From assembly GCF_001695835.1 (NCBI RefSeq), contig NZ_MBSO01000012.1, positions 62,001 through 126,000 on the forward strand: DNA of 64,000 nucleotides, written 5' to 3'. Each line of letters begins with the position of its first letter. The first letter of the stretch is position 1. Below are positions 1 through 8,866 of this stretch, in pieces. The notes beneath the pieces were generated by a model, which worked only from the letters and a program-made list of their open reading frames with translations, was not told where the DNA came from and did no database searches. The stretch comes from Ensifer sp. LC11. Its GTDB lineage: Bacteria > Pseudomonadota > Alphaproteobacteria > Rhizobiales > Rhizobiaceae. A program made the position numbers and the translations under genes.

Positions 1-367
1 TCGCATACTCGGCGGCATTTTCCGCCTCGACCGGCGGATAGACGATCGGCGCCGGCTCCTTCTTCTCGTCGGCGCGCTCCTCCTTTTCGTCCACGGCCGG
101 CTCCTTGTCCTTCGTCGACTGTTCTACTCCATTCGCGGGCTTCGGCTGCGGGACAGGCCGTTTGCCATCGCCAGCGGGGGCTTCTTGCGCCATGCCGTCC
201 TTCGTATCCTCCGCCGGCGTCGGCGGCTTCTTATCAGGCGCGGGGACGGTCTCCTCGTCGCCGGCCGCAGTCGGCGGTTTCTTTATCGGGATCGGGCCGG
301 ACTTAGGCAGGCTGGCGCCCGTTAGAACCAGGAGTGACAGCAGGATCAGGGGAAAAGTGCGACGCAT
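1..367 (-). CDS. Extensin-like secreted protein, N-terminal part (runs off the left edge)
   Basis: Reading the minus strand from the ATG at 367 gives an open frame with no stop to the window edge. It starts MRRTFPLILLSLLVLTGASL, a signal peptide. A low-complexity Pro/Lys/Glu/Asp-rich linker of about 85 residues follows, then a segment PIVYPPVEAENAAEYA at the edge. Rhizobial extensin-like proteins (Pfam extensin-like C-terminal family) have this layout: signal, Pro-rich linker, then the conserved domain, which would begin just outside the window. An AAGGAA ribosome site lies 5 to 6 bases before the start. The family assignment rests on architecture only, because the diagnostic domain is not visible. 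Confidence 0.6.
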   Translation of the reverse strand, partial: MRRTFPLILLSLLVLTGASLPKSGPIPIKKPPTAAGDEETVPAPDKKPPTPAEDTKDGMAQEAPAGDGKRPVPQPKPANGVEQSTKDKEPAVDEKEERADEKKEPAPIVYPPVEAENAAEYA

Positions 368-487
368 CCGGTTCCTTTCTCATTGCCCGCACGGCGGGCT
401 TCGAGCGGAGGGAACGCGTGGAACCGGATCTGGTTTCATCGGATCACCGCGATTTGAGTCGGTTCGAGTGATCAAAAACGTCATAAG

Positions 488-526
488 TTAGAGCGGGATG
501 CGGGCGGAACACCGCGTCTCGTTTTC
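488..526. repeat. Degenerate intergenic repeat candidate in the gap before shmR
   Basis: The gap 368-759 holds no convincing gene. Within it, TTAGAGCGGGATGCGGGCGG resembles one arm of a palindromic intergenic element that I recall as common in rhizobial chromosomes (arms starting AGAGC.TGATG). The second arm is not recognisable, so this would be a decayed half copy. Similarity is from memory and was not searched. The rest of the gap contains the shmR control region. Confidence 0.25.
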
Positions 527-619
527 CTCCCTCAGGCCACATCTTCAGCAAAAGCGTTGCAGTTCGGCAACGCCTCGAATTGGCACGACCCCATAAATTG
601 TGGGGAGGGTCTTTGTTAG

Positions 620-648
620 TTGACAACTACACTCATGTTTTTTATGCG
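620..648 (+). promoter_or_regulatory. shmR promoter with iron-responsive operator (RirA-type IRO box)
   Basis: TTGACA at 620-625 can serve as the -35 hexamer, with a weak TATGCG -10 at 643-648 (17-bp spacing). Positions 621-635 read TGA, nine bases, TCA. This is an exact match to the TGA-N9-TCA iron-responsive operator bound by RirA in rhizobia. Because the box overlaps the -35, binding would repress shmR when iron is sufficient. Rhizobial heme uptake receptors are known iron-regulated genes. The match is read directly from the sequence; the regulation is inferred. Confidence 0.6.
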
Positions 649-759
649 GCATAAAAGAGGCGGCGACATGTCGCAACACTCTCGAACACACGCCCAGCCA
701 GCCCCTTGAGTTCGCCGCTCAACAGCAAGCCCGGCCCTCGAAACTCAAAGGATTGGTCC

Positions 760-2994
760 ATGCTCACCCGGCATCGTCGCCTGGCTCTCTTGGCTTGCGC
801 TACAGTCACGTTTACCTCCCCTCTTTCTCAGGCCTTCGCACAGAGCGCCCAGCCCGCGACGACTGCAGAGGCCGGCACGAACGCGACGGTGCTTCAAAAG
901 ATTGTGGCCAAGGGCAATCGCGTGACGACGGCGCCGAAGGGCAGCATCGCCGACACGCCGCTTGCCAGCGAGATCGATGAAAAGACGCTCGAAGAAAAGC
1001 AGGTCACCGACCTCGACGATCTCGGCCGTAGCGTGGATGCCGGCATCAACGCGTCGAAGGCGGATTCTGGCATCAATATTCGCGGTCTTTCCGGCCCGCG
1101 CATCGTGACGACGATCGATGGGGTTCCAATCCCGTTCCTGTCGAACAGCACGCGCGCCCAAAACGCGTTCCAGTCGACCAATGCGAATGGCGGCGGCGAC
1201 ACCTTCGACTTCAACTCGATTTCGACGATCGATGTCGTGCGAGGCGCGGATTCGAGCCGCGGCGGATCCGGCATGCTGGGCGGCGCCATCGTCCTGCGCA
1301 CGCTCGAGCCGGAAGATCTGATCTCTGATGGCAAGGACTGGGGAGCCCTGTTCAAGACCATCTACGACAGCGAGGATGACAGCATTTCCGGCTCCGCCGC
1401 CGCTGCCAAGCGCTTCGGCGATACGTCGGTCCTGTTCCAGGGTAGCTACCGCAAGGGACATGAGCGGGAGAACGAAGGTACCGTTGGCGGCACTGGCGCT
1501 GCCCGCACCGAAGCCAATCCGCTCGACTTCGATCAAAGCAATCTCTTGTTCAAGCTGCGCCATGAGTTGGAAGGTGGACACAGGATCGGCTTCACCGCCG
1601 AGAGCTTCCGGCGCGACGGCGATATCGATCTGCTGACGGATCAGGGCCGCACTTACAAGATCGGCGACTACACAGGCTTCGAGGATCGTGCCCGCAAGCG
1701 CGTCTCGCTCGATTATGATTTCGAGGCGGTTTCCTCGGACGACCTCTTCAGCTTTGCACGCGCCACACTCTACTGGCAGGAACTGGAGCGCTCGTCCGGT
1801 TCGAACGGCCGCACGCTCGCCAACGTTCCCTACGGCCGCGACAACTCGATCAGCAACAAGAGCTTTGGCTTTAGCGGTAGCGCCGGCAAGGACTTCGAAG
1901 CGGGCGGGTTCGACCACTCCTTGCTGTTCACGCTCGATGTCGCGCGGTCGGACTGGAACCAATATACATGGGCTCTTTGCCCGACGCCGGCGACCTGCCC
2001 GTCGCTCAACAACCAGTCGGAAATTCCGACCGTCAAAAGCACCACGATCGGTGCGGTTCTGGAAGATCGCATCTCGGTGGGCGACAGTGCCTTTGCGCTA
2101 ACGCCGGGCGTGCGCTTCGACTGGTTCGACTATCAGCCGGAAGCCAATGCCGGCTTCCAGGCCAATCCGGGGTTGCCGGCCTTCGGCGAACTCAGGGACA
2201 GGGACGGCGCCCGGTTGTCGCCGAAGCTGCTGGCGACGTACGATCTCAACCAGGACGTCCAGCTGTTTGCGCAGTGGTCGATGGCCTATCGCGCGCCGAC
2301 CGTGGATGAACTCTACAGCCGCTTCTACAACCAACGCAGCGGCTACGCCCAGCTTGGCAATCCGGACCTGAAGCCGGAAACCGCCAACGGCTTCGAAGTC
2401 GGCGCCAATTTCGACACGGGTGACGTGACGGGTCGTTTCGCTGCGTTCCACAACGTCTACGACAACTTCATCGAGACGAAGACCACCATCAACCCGGTAA
2501 CGGGGTTCATGGAGATCCGCTACAACAATGTCCAGAACGCGCGGATTTCCGGTGTGGAACTGAGTGCGTTGAAGACCTTCGACAACGGCTTCAACATTCA
2601 CGGCTCGATCGCCTATGCCTATGGCAAGAACGAGGACACCGACAAACGCCTGCGTTCGGTTGCGCCGTTCAAGGCGATCCTTGGTGCAGGCTACAGCCAG
2701 GAAACATTCGGCGTCGATCTTTCGACCACGCTTTCGGCGGCCATGCCGAGCGACAACGCTCCGAACACATTCGATGCGCCAGGCTACGGCATCGTCGATC
2801 TGACGGGTTGGTGGACGCCTGAGGAGTTCAAGGGTCTGCGCGTACAGGCCGGCGTCTACAACATCTTCGACAAGAAGTATTTCAACGCACTCGCCGTGCG
2901 CGACATCAACCCGGGAACCGGAAGCGCTCAGCCGCGCGACTTCTACTCGGAACCCGGCCGAACCTTCAAGGTCTCGCTGACCCAGCGCTTCTAA
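760..2994 (+). CDS. shmR: TonB-dependent outer-membrane heme receptor
   Basis: This 744-residue protein is predicted to bind heme at the cell surface and pass it across the outer membrane with energy from TonB. It has a signal peptide (MLTRHRRLALLACATVTFTS, cut near AFAQS), a plug domain whose TonB-box region lies around TVLQKIVAKG, and a C-terminal beta barrel ending in a terminal Phe. The heme-receptor signature is present as YRAPTVDELY followed by GNPDLKPE, the equivalents of the FRAP and NPNL boxes. The start at 760 is preferred to an upstream TTG at 706 because AAAGGA lies just before it and the signal peptide then begins cleanly. The position beside trpE(G) matches Sinorhizobium. An IRO box lies upstream and a strong terminator follows. 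Confidence 0.9.
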   Translation: MLTRHRRLALLACATVTFTSPLSQAFAQSAQPATTAEAGTNATVLQKIVAKGNRVTTAPKGSIADTPLASEIDEKTLEEKQVTDLDDLGRSVDAGINASKADSGINIRGLSGPRIVTTIDGVPIPFLSNSTRAQNAFQSTNANGGGDTFDFNSISTIDVVRGADSSRGGSGMLGGAIVLRTLEPEDLISDGKDWGALFKTIYDSEDDSISGSAAAAKRFGDTSVLFQGSYRKGHERENEGTVGGTGAARTEANPLDFDQSNLLFKLRHELEGGHRIGFTAESFRRDGDIDLLTDQGRTYKIGDYTGFEDRARKRVSLDYDFEAVSSDDLFSFARATLYWQELERSSGSNGRTLANVPYGRDNSISNKSFGFSGSAGKDFEAGGFDHSLLFTLDVARSDWNQYTWALCPTPATCPSLNNQSEIPTVKSTTIGAVLEDRISVGDSAFALTPGVRFDWFDYQPEANAGFQANPGLPAFGELRDRDGARLSPKLLATYDLNQDVQLFAQWSMAYRAPTVDELYSRFYNQRSGYAQLGNPDLKPETANGFEVGANFDTGDVTGRFAAFHNVYDNFIETKTTINPVTGFMEIRYNNVQNARISGVELSALKTFDNGFNIHGSIAYAYGKNEDTDKRLRSVAPFKAILGAGYSQETFGVDLSTTLSAAMPSDNAPNTFDAPGYGIVDLTGWWTPEEFKGLRVQAGVYNIFDKKYFNALAVRDINPGTGSAQPRDFYSEPGRTFKVSLTQRF

Positions 2995-3018
2995 AACTCG
3001 GCCTGGCACTTCCTGATG

Positions 3019-3047
3019 GAGCGGCTCTTCTGAGCCGCTCTTTTTTT
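3019..3047 (+). terminator. Rho-independent terminator of shmR
   Basis: A perfect 9-bp stem (GAGCGGCTC / GAGCCGCTC) with a TTCT loop is followed by seven T residues, 22 bases after the shmR stop codon. Confidence 0.92.
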
Positions 3048-3080
3048 GACGCAAGCGTGATGATCCGCGCCGCTTTCCCG

Positions 3081-3109
3081 CTTGCGCAAGGCTTCAACCC
3101 AAGCTAACA
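3081..3109 (+). promoter_or_regulatory. trpL/trpE(G) promoter
   Basis: CTTGCG at 3081-3086 and CTAACA at 3104-3109 are separated by 17 bases, close to the Sinorhizobium housekeeping consensus CTTGAC-N17-CTATAT. Transcription would then start close to the trpL ATG at 3119, consistent with the leaderless trpL transcript described for S. meliloti. Confidence 0.6.
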
Positions 3110-3118
3110 CTTTCGCCC

Positions 3119-3163
3119 ATGGAAAACGCACGCAACATTTCGATCTGGTGGTGGGCTCGCTGA
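3119..3163 (+). CDS. trpL: Tryptophan leader peptide TrpL (14 residues)
   Basis: The 14-codon ORF reads MENARNISIWWWAR and contains three consecutive TGG codons (3146-3154). It closely resembles the S. meliloti trpL leader. When charged tRNA-Trp is scarce, a ribosome stalls on the Trp codons, the anti-terminator forms and trpE(G) is transcribed. No Shine-Dalgarno sequence precedes it and the predicted transcription start is nearly at the ATG, so it is probably translated from a leaderless end. In S. meliloti the peptide itself (peTrpL) has additional reported trans-acting roles in drug-responsive regulation. Confidence 0.93.
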   Translation: MENARNISIWWWAR

Positions 3164-3231
3164 AGCGGCCTTGACCAGTCATGCGTGATTGAGAGATGAA
3201 GCCGCCCGGAGATTGCGAGGCGGCTTTTTTT
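3119..3231 (+). ncRNA. rnTrpL: trp attenuator leader RNA (rnTrpL-like)
   Basis: The released leader transcript ends at an intrinsic terminator: AAGCCGCC (3199-3206) pairs with GGCGGCTT (3219-3226), followed by a T run. Competing pairings are visible. CTGGT over the Trp codons (3145-3149) pairs with ACCAG (3174-3178), and GCGGC (3165-3169) can pair with GCCGC of the terminator arm (3201-3205) to form the anti-terminator. In S. meliloti the attenuated leader is a stable trans-acting sRNA (rnTrpL, also called RcsR1). The hairpins are seen in the sequence; activity in trans here is inferred. Confidence 0.85.
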
Positions 3232-3275
3232 ATTTTCAGGCCGCTCAAGAACCGGGCTTTTACGGAGCGAGGCGA

Positions 3276-5465
3276 ATGGCAACGGTAATTCTCGAGGACG
3301 GCTCGGAGAGCTACACCACAAAAGGTGGCATCGTGGTGACGCGCAGGCGGCGCGAAGCCTCCTACCAGGACGCGATCGCGAGCTATGTGGATAGGCTCGA
3401 CGAGCGCCGCGGCGCGGTGTTTTCCTCCAACTATGAGTATCCCGGCCGCTACACCCGTTGGGACACCGCCGTTGTCGATCCGCCGCTCGGGATCTCCTCC
3501 TTCGGCCGCTCGCTCTGGATCGAAGCCTATAATGGCCGCGGCGAGGTGCTGCTGTCGATCATTGCCGAACACCTGAAGACTGTCGCGGACATTACGCTCG
3601 GCGCGGCGACCAGCCGTCGCCTCGATCTGACGATCAATGCGCCCGACCGCGTTTTCACCGAGGAAGAGCGCTCGAAGATGCCGACGGTCTTCAGCGTGCT
3701 GCGCGCCGTTACCAATCTCTTCCATTCGGCCGAGGACGCAAGCCTCGGTCTTTACGGCGCTTTCGGCTACGATCTCGCCTTTCAGTTCGATGCGATCGAC
3801 CTGAAGCTGAAGCGCCCGGACGACCAGCGCGACATGGTGCTGTTCCTGCCGGACGAAATCCTGGTCGTCGACCATTATGCCGCCAAGGCCTGGATCGATC
3901 GCTACGATTTCGCCAGGGACGGCAAGACGACCGAAGGCAAGGCGGAAGACATTGCGAGTGAACCCTTCCAGACCGTCGACAGCATTCCGCCGCATGGTGA
4001 TCACCGCCCCGGCGAATATGCCGAGCTCGTCGTCAAGGCGAAGGACAGCTTCCGTCGCGGCGACCTCTTCGAAGTCGTGCCTGGCCAGAAGTTCTTTGAG
4101 CGCTGCGAGAGCAAGCCGTCGGAGATTTCCAACCGGCTGAAGGCGATCAATCCATCGCCCTATTCGTTCTTCATCAACCTCGGAAACCAGGAGTACCTCG
4201 TCGGTGCTTCGCCTGAAATGTTCGTGCGTGTCTCCGGTCGCCGCATCGAGACCTGCCCGATCTCGGGCACGATCAAGCGCGGTGATGATCCGATTGCCGA
4301 TAGCGAGCAGATCCTGAAGCTCCTCAACTCCAAGAAGGACGAATCCGAGCTGACCATGTGCTCGGACGTCGACCGTAACGACAAGAGCCGCGTCTGCGTG
4401 CCGGGCTCGGTCAAGGTCATCGGCCGCCGCCAGATCGAGATGTATTCGCGCCTGATCCACACGGTCGACCACATCGAAGGACGTTTGCGCGACGACATGG
4501 ACGCGTTTGACGGATTCCTTAGCCACGCCTGGGCAGTGACGGTTACCGGTGCCCCGAAGCTCTGGGCCATGCGCTTCATCGAAAGCCATGAGAAGAGCCC
4601 GCGCGCATGGTATGGTGGCGCCATCGGCATGGTCGGCTTCAACGGCGACATGAACACGGGCCTGACGCTGCGCACGATCCGCATCAAGGACGGGATTGCC
4701 GAGGTCAGGGCAGGGGCGACGCTGCTCTACGATTCAAACCCGGAAGAAGAAGAAGCCGAAACCGAACTGAAGGCCTCCGCCATGATCGCAGCCATTCGCG
4801 ACGCGAAATCCGCCAACGCCGGCAAGGCCGGTCGCGACGTTGCGGCCGTCGGTGCCGGGGTCAACATCCTGCTCGTCGACCACGAGGACAGCTTCGTCCA
4901 TACGCTCGCGAACTATTTCCGTCAGACCGGGGCAACGGTCACGACGGTGCGCACGCCGGTGGCGGAAGAGATCTTCGATCGGGTGAAGCCCGATCTCGTC
5001 GTGCTTTCGCCGGGACCAGGCAACCCCGGGGATTTCGACTGCAAGGCGACGATCAAGAAGGCGCGGGCGCGCGATCTGCCGATTTTCGGCGTGTGCCTCG
5101 GGCTTCAGGCACTGGCCGAAGCCTATGGCGGGGACCTGCGCCAGCTGGCGATCCCGATGCACGGCAAGCCGTCGCGCATCCGCGTGCTCGAGCCCGGCAT
5201 CGTCTTCTCCGGCCTCGGCAAGGAAGTGACGGTCGGCCGCTACCACTCGATCTTCGCCGATCCGTCGAGCCTGCCGAATGAATTCATCATCACTGCCGAG
5301 AGCGAAGACGGCACGATCATGGGCATCGAGCACACGAAGGAGCCGGTGGCGGCCGTGCAATTCCACCCGGAATCGATCATGACACTCGGCGGCGACGCCG
5401 GCATGCGGATGATCGAAAACGTCGTGGCACATCTCGCCAAGCGCGCCAAAGTCAAGGCGGCCTGA
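3276..5465 (+). CDS. trpE(G): Anthranilate synthase, fused TrpE-TrpG
   Basis: This 729-residue fusion converts chorismate and glutamine to anthranilate, the first committed step of tryptophan synthesis. The TrpE (chorismate-binding) part covers about residues 1-510. The glutamine amidotransferase part covers about 530-729 and carries the nucleophile Cys in FGVCLGLQ and the His-Glu of FHPES. Single-chain TrpE(G) is typical of rhizobia, and 729 residues is the usual length. The start at 3276 is chosen over an in-frame ATG overlapping the attenuator terminator, because GGAGCGAGG precedes it. Expression is controlled by the upstream trpL attenuator. The gene stands alone and ends in a terminator. 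Confidence 0.96.
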   Translation: MATVILEDGSESYTTKGGIVVTRRRREASYQDAIASYVDRLDERRGAVFSSNYEYPGRYTRWDTAVVDPPLGISSFGRSLWIEAYNGRGEVLLSIIAEHLKTVADITLGAATSRRLDLTINAPDRVFTEEERSKMPTVFSVLRAVTNLFHSAEDASLGLYGAFGYDLAFQFDAIDLKLKRPDDQRDMVLFLPDEILVVDHYAAKAWIDRYDFARDGKTTEGKAEDIASEPFQTVDSIPPHGDHRPGEYAELVVKAKDSFRRGDLFEVVPGQKFFERCESKPSEISNRLKAINPSPYSFFINLGNQEYLVGASPEMFVRVSGRRIETCPISGTIKRGDDPIADSEQILKLLNSKKDESELTMCSDVDRNDKSRVCVPGSVKVIGRRQIEMYSRLIHTVDHIEGRLRDDMDAFDGFLSHAWAVTVTGAPKLWAMRFIESHEKSPRAWYGGAIGMVGFNGDMNTGLTLRTIRIKDGIAEVRAGATLLYDSNPEEEEAETELKASAMIAAIRDAKSANAGKAGRDVAAVGAGVNILLVDHEDSFVHTLANYFRQTGATVTTVRTPVAEEIFDRVKPDLVVLSPGPGNPGDFDCKATIKKARARDLPIFGVCLGLQALAEAYGGDLRQLAIPMHGKPSRIRVLEPGIVFSGLGKEVTVGRYHSIFADPSSLPNEFIITAESEDGTIMGIEHTKEPVAAVQFHPESIMTLGGDAGMRMIENVVAHLAKRAKVKAA

Positions 5466-5522
5466 TCGCCTGACCATTTCCGTATTCCGGCGATGCCGGC
5501 GCGGGAAGATGTTGAAGAAATC

Positions 5523-5557
5523 AAGGTGCCGCTTCGCAATCGAGGCGGCACCTTTTT
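5523..5557 (+). terminator. Rho-independent terminator of trpE(G)
   Basis: AAGGTGCCGC (5523-5532) pairs perfectly with GCGGCACCTT (5545-5554), followed by a short T run. It also lies just beyond the end of the truncated LysR gene on the other strand. Confidence 0.88.
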
Positions 5558-5561
5558 CGTC

Positions 5562-5864
5562 TCACCCTGCCGTTTGCGCCGCGGGAACGCTCTCGCAGCG
5601 GTCGGCGAAAAGCCGCTCGCTCAGGAAATCGACGAAGACGCGCACCTTCGGTGACAGATGCCGGTTCGATGGCCAGAGGAGGTGGAACTGGCCGGGCGCA
5701 TCGAGATGGGCGTCAAGCACCGCGCGCAGTCTCCCGTCGCGAAGGTGATTGCGCGCCAGAAAATCCGGCAGGCAGCCGATGCCGAGACCGCTGAGCACGG
5801 CGCCGCTCAGCGCCTCCATGTTGTTGCAGTTGAGCACGGTCCTGAGCCGCGGCTCTTGTCGCAG
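5562..5864 (-). pseudogene. LysR-type regulator remnant: C-terminal third of the effector domain only
   Basis: The minus strand encodes about 100 residues that match the end of a LysR substrate-binding domain: LNCNNMEALSGAVLSGLGIG, then PDFLARNHL and WPSNRHLSPKVRVFVDFLSERL. The helix-turn-helix and the first half of the effector domain are absent. Upstream of residue RLRQEP the open frame continues to an ATG at 6071, but that part is antisense to an MFS remnant and has no LysR features. The similarity stops within about 10 bases of where the MFS similarity begins on the other strand. I read this as a truncated, non-functional gene. Confidence 0.75.
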
Positions 5865-5867
5865 GCG

Positions 5868-6068
5868 GCCCTTCAGCAAGCCTATGGTGACGCGTTCAGC
5901 ACCTTGCTCCTGTTCTTGACCGGAATAACCGCGCTGACGGCGATCGTTGTCTTCCTGTTCGTTGGACGGGGCAGCGAGGCGGCCGAGGGCGTGGAAGGCG
6001 CAACCGAGCCGATGACTTTCGCCGCCGTTCCGCTCGGTGAAACCGGGGTGAGCCGAAGCAACCTTTGA
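5868..6068 (+). pseudogene. MFS (DHA2-type) exporter remnant: last membrane helix and tail only
   Basis: On the plus strand, about 66 residues starting at ALQQAYGDAFSTLLLFL and running through a hydrophobic helix (GITALTAIVVFLFVG) to a stop at 6068 look like the end of an EmrB/QacA-type drug exporter, which typically closes with a last helix and a short polar tail. Everything before this helix is missing. Upstream sequence in the frame is antisense to the LysR remnant. LysR regulators are often divergent from such exporters, so the two fragments probably derive from one locus. Confidence 0.65.
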
Positions 6069-6193
6069 CAAGCGGCGTCTCTTGTCGCATATGCTTGCCT
6101 ATCAACCGCCTGCGCGAACTTCGCGCGGGCGGTTTTGCGTTTGAATGGGCTTGCGTTTGCAACTCGTTTGCATCTGCATGGGGAATGATCAAA

Positions 6194-7111
6194 ATGTCTG
6201 GATCCGAAAACAGAACCGTCCTGCGGCTTGCCTTTTGGGGCATTCCGCTGTCTCTGGCCGTGCTGGGGCTGAAGCTTCTCGCCTGGTGGGTCACCGGCTC
6301 GGTGGCCCTTCTGTCCGATGGTCTCGAATCCACGGTCAACGTGATTGCGGCCGTCATCGCCTATCTGATGATCGGCTATGCCTCCAAGCCTGCCGATGCC
6401 GGGCATCCCTTCGGCCACCACAAGGCGGAGTATTTTTCAGCGGTCATCGAGGGCGTGCTGATTGTCGTCGCCGCTCTGCTGATCGTCTGGGAAGCGGTGC
6501 CGGCGATGCTGGCGCCCGTGGTGATGGAAGCTCCGGCCCTGGGCCTGGCGATCAATTTCGCGGCCGGCGTCGTCAATGCCATCTGGGCCTATGTGCTGAT
6601 CACAGCGGGCCGCAAGCACCGCTCGCCGGCGCTGAGTGCCGATGGCCACCATATCCTGTCGGATGTCGTCACCTCGATCGGCGTTCTCATCGGCCTCGTT
6701 CTTGCGATTGCCACCGGCTATGCGATCCTCGATCCCCTGCTTGCTGTCGTCGTTGCCTGCAACATCCTTTACCAGGGCTGGATGGTGATCTCGCGTTCGA
6801 TCGACGGCTTGATGGACCGGGCGGTGCCGGCGGAAGAGGAGGAGGCGATCAAGGCTGCGATCGCCGCCAACGCCAATGGCTCGCTTGGCGTGCACGATCT
6901 GAAGACCCGCCAGGCCGGACCGGCGATCTTCGTCGATTTCCATATGGTCGTGCCGGAGATGATGCCGGTCGGCGAGGCGCATGATATCTGCGACCGGATC
7001 GAAGATGCGATCCGCGCCGTGCATCCCGGCGCAAAGATTGCGATCCATGTGGAGCCGGAAGGCGAGAAGGCGCACGGCGTACGCGTCAAGACGACGTCCG
7101 CGCGCCACTGA
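6194..7111 (+). CDS. Cation diffusion facilitator family metal exporter
   Basis: This 305-residue inner-membrane protein of the CDF family exchanges divalent metal for protons. About six membrane helices lie in the first 210 residues and a cytoplasmic metal-sensing domain follows. Family motifs are visible: SDGLESTVN in helix 2, HPFGHHKAEYF in the loop after it, and HHILSD in helix 5 (H-x3-D). The metal (Zn, Fe, Mn or Cd) cannot be fixed from these motifs. The start at 6194 has GGGGA nine bases upstream; an ATG at 6185 overlaps that site too closely. Confidence 0.85.
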   Translation: MSGSENRTVLRLAFWGIPLSLAVLGLKLLAWWVTGSVALLSDGLESTVNVIAAVIAYLMIGYASKPADAGHPFGHHKAEYFSAVIEGVLIVVAALLIVWEAVPAMLAPVVMEAPALGLAINFAAGVVNAIWAYVLITAGRKHRSPALSADGHHILSDVVTSIGVLIGLVLAIATGYAILDPLLAVVVACNILYQGWMVISRSIDGLMDRAVPAEEEEAIKAAIAANANGSLGVHDLKTRQAGPAIFVDFHMVVPEMMPVGEAHDICDRIEDAIRAVHPGAKIAIHVEPEGEKAHGVRVKTTSARH

Positions 7112-7263
7112 AAACCACAAATGGCCGATATCGCTTGAACCGCGAGAAGGTTTCCTTCTTAAGACGGTTCTGATTTAAGGGCGGCAAACGGAGCGGGTCG
7201 GCAAGGGCGCAGGCCCGCATCGACCGCGCCAACGCGCGGATGTTCTCAAGGAGCAACAGGCAA

Positions 7264-7728
7264 ATGAGCAAGACTGACGTATCCGGCCTCTCGCAATTGG
7301 GCGCGAAGGTCGACCTGCCGCAAAGCCCGGAAGAGGCAGTACTGGAGCGGGTGCCGAGCGGCAACAAGGGCAAGGACTATCTGGTGCGCTTTACCGCGCC
7401 AGAGTTCACCTCGCTCTGCCCGATGACCGGCCAACCGGATTTCGCCCACATCGTCATCGACTATGTACCGGACGAGTGGCTGGTGGAATCGAAGTCGCTG
7501 AAGCTGTTCCTGCATTCCTTCCGCAACCACGGCGCGTTTCACGAGGACTGCACGATCGAGATCGCCGGCCGGCTGGTGTCGTTGCTGTCGCCGCGCTGGC
7601 TGCGGATCGGCGCCTACTGGTATCCGCGCGGCGGCATCCCGATCGACGTCTTCTGGCAGACCGGCAAGCCGCCGGAGGGCCTGTGGCTGCCCGACCAGGG
7701 CGTGCCGACGTACCGTGGTCGCGGCTAA
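7264..7728 (+). CDS. queF: NADPH-dependent 7-cyano-7-deazaguanine (preQ0) reductase
   Basis: This 154-residue protein has the length of the short unimodular QueF class. It reduces the nitrile of preQ0 to preQ1 in queuosine tRNA modification. The catalytic Cys lies in [13 protein letters not shown], and the QueF motif [20 protein letters not shown] supplies NADPH and substrate contacts. The start at 7264 follows AAGGAG (7248-7253); an earlier in-frame ATG at 7240 lies before that site. I saw no preQ1 riboswitch upstream. Confidence 0.95.
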   Translation: MSKTDVSGLSQLGAKVDLPQSPEEAVLERVPSGNKGKDYLVRFTAPEFTSLCPMTGQPDFAHIVIDYVPDEWLVESKSLKLFLHSFRNHGAFHEDCTIEIAGRLVSLLSPRWLRIGAYWYPRGGIPIDVFWQTGKPPEGLWLPDQGVPTYRGRG

Positions 7729-7754
7729 CGGTAGGGGAAAAGGCGAGGTCGCCG

Positions 7755-8276
7755 TTACAGCTTGAAGGCCTGGCGTTGGCGCCAGGCATCGGCGACGCGC
7801 GCGGCAACCTGATCGTAGGGCTCGACCGTGTTCACTTCGAGGTCGTAGGTGCAGTGGTCATGCGTTTTGAGGTGAAAGCGCGCTTCACCGGGCGTGCGAT
7901 CGCCGCGCTCGCGCTCGCGACGCTCGAGGTCTTCGAGGGGCGCGTGCACCCCGACCCAGAAGATATCCAGATGCGCGGTTCGCGTCCTCAGATCCTCCGC
8001 CCAGCTCCGCTCCTCGATGATGTGCTCGACGATCAGGTCGTTTCCGGCCTCGGCGAAAACCGCGATCGAGCGGTGAAAGCCGTCGAAGAACCTGTTGCGC
8101 TCTCCGCGCATCCCATGGTGCATGCCGCGCTTGAGCACCCGAAAACCTGCGTCGGCAAGCTGATCTGAAGCGTAGTAACAGAAGGGCTCCGGGAGGATTT
8201 CCCGGAGCGCCTTTGCCAGCGTGGATTTTCCCGCACTCGACGTGCCGTTCAGAAAGATGATGCGTCCGTGCTGCAC
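7755..8276 (-). CDS. Chloramphenicol phosphotransferase-like P-loop kinase
   Basis: This 173-residue protein belongs to the CPT-like family (Pfam CPT). It has an N-terminal Walker A, FLNGTSSAGKST (residues 8-19), and a P-loop kinase layout with the RRERERGDRTPGEAR lid region. The archetype phosphorylates chloramphenicol; most members in soil bacteria have unknown substrates, so a resistance role should not be assumed. It lies 11 bases downstream of the HupE-like gene on the same strand, suggesting cotranscription. Confidence 0.75.
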   Translation of the reverse strand: MQHGRIIFLNGTSSAGKSTLAKALREILPEPFCYYASDQLADAGFRVLKRGMHHGMRGERNRFFDGFHRSIAVFAEAGNDLIVEHIIEERSWAEDLRTRTAHLDIFWVGVHAPLEDLERRERERGDRTPGEARFHLKTHDHCTYDLEVNTVEPYDQVAARVADAWRQRQAFKL

Positions 8277-8287
8277 GCCTGTTGATC

Positions 8288-8866
8288 TCAGCCGAAGATC
8301 AGGGCCGCGCCGGCAAGCGCCGTCAGGCCGCCGAGGACGCGGGCAAGTACACCGCCGCCGGCGAGGCGCTGAAGGGCAATGCCGAGGCCGATACCGGCGA
8401 CGTGAAGAGCCGCGGTGGCAGCCACGAAACCGACCGAGAAGGCAAGCGCACCGGCGCTACCGAGTTCGCCACCATGGGCGTGGCCGTGAAAGAGGGCGAA
8501 GATGCCGACGATTGCCGCGGATGCAGCGGTATCGAGACGCACGGCCATCGCAACGAGCAGGCCGAGCGCGACGACGGAAGCAAGGATCGCCGGCTCGACA
8601 AAGGGCAGACCGACGCCGGCGACCGCCAAGGCGAAACCCGCGGCCATCATCGAGACGAAGGCTGTGGGCACGATCCAAAGGGCGCGACCGCCGATCTGAG
8701 CCGCCCAGAGGCCGACCGCGACCATGACGAGGATATGATCAAGGCCGAAGAGCGGATGGGAGAAGCCGGCAGCAAACGAGCCGTGCTCGGCCGGGTTGAG
8801 ATGGGCGAAGGCGGGTGCGGCGGAGGCCATCAGCGCCGCGGCGGCGATCAGGATGCGTCTGTTCAT
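8288..8866 (-). CDS. HupE/UreJ family membrane protein (putative nickel/cobalt permease)
   Basis: This 192-residue protein has a signal peptide (MNRRILIAAAALMASAAPAFA) and about six membrane helices. Metal-site motifs are typical of HupE/UreJ: HPLFGLDHILVM near residue 37 and the His-rich HGHAHGGE near residue 127. Family members import nickel or cobalt for hydrogenase or urease. No such enzyme genes are in this window. The start at 8866 has GGGGA just upstream. It is the first gene of a two-gene unit with the CPT-like kinase. I saw no B12 or nickel riboswitch in the upstream 240 bases. Confidence 0.85.
   Translation of the reverse strand: MNRRILIAAAALMASAAPAFAHLNPAEHGSFAAGFSHPLFGLDHILVMVAVGLWAAQIGGRALWIVPTAFVSMMAAGFALAVAGVGLPFVEPAILASVVALGLLVAMAVRLDTAASAAIVGIFALFHGHAHGGELGSAGALAFSVGFVAATAALHVAGIGLGIALQRLAGGGVLARVLGGLTALAGAALIFG

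Noticed and set aside
444-626. 60-codon minus-strand ORF in the shmR upstream region
   Set aside because: No ribosome site, no family, and it runs through the shmR operator region.
7112-7263. Possible preQ1 riboswitch before queF
   Set aside because: No aptamer-like sequence or pseudoknot pattern was visible in the short upstream region.
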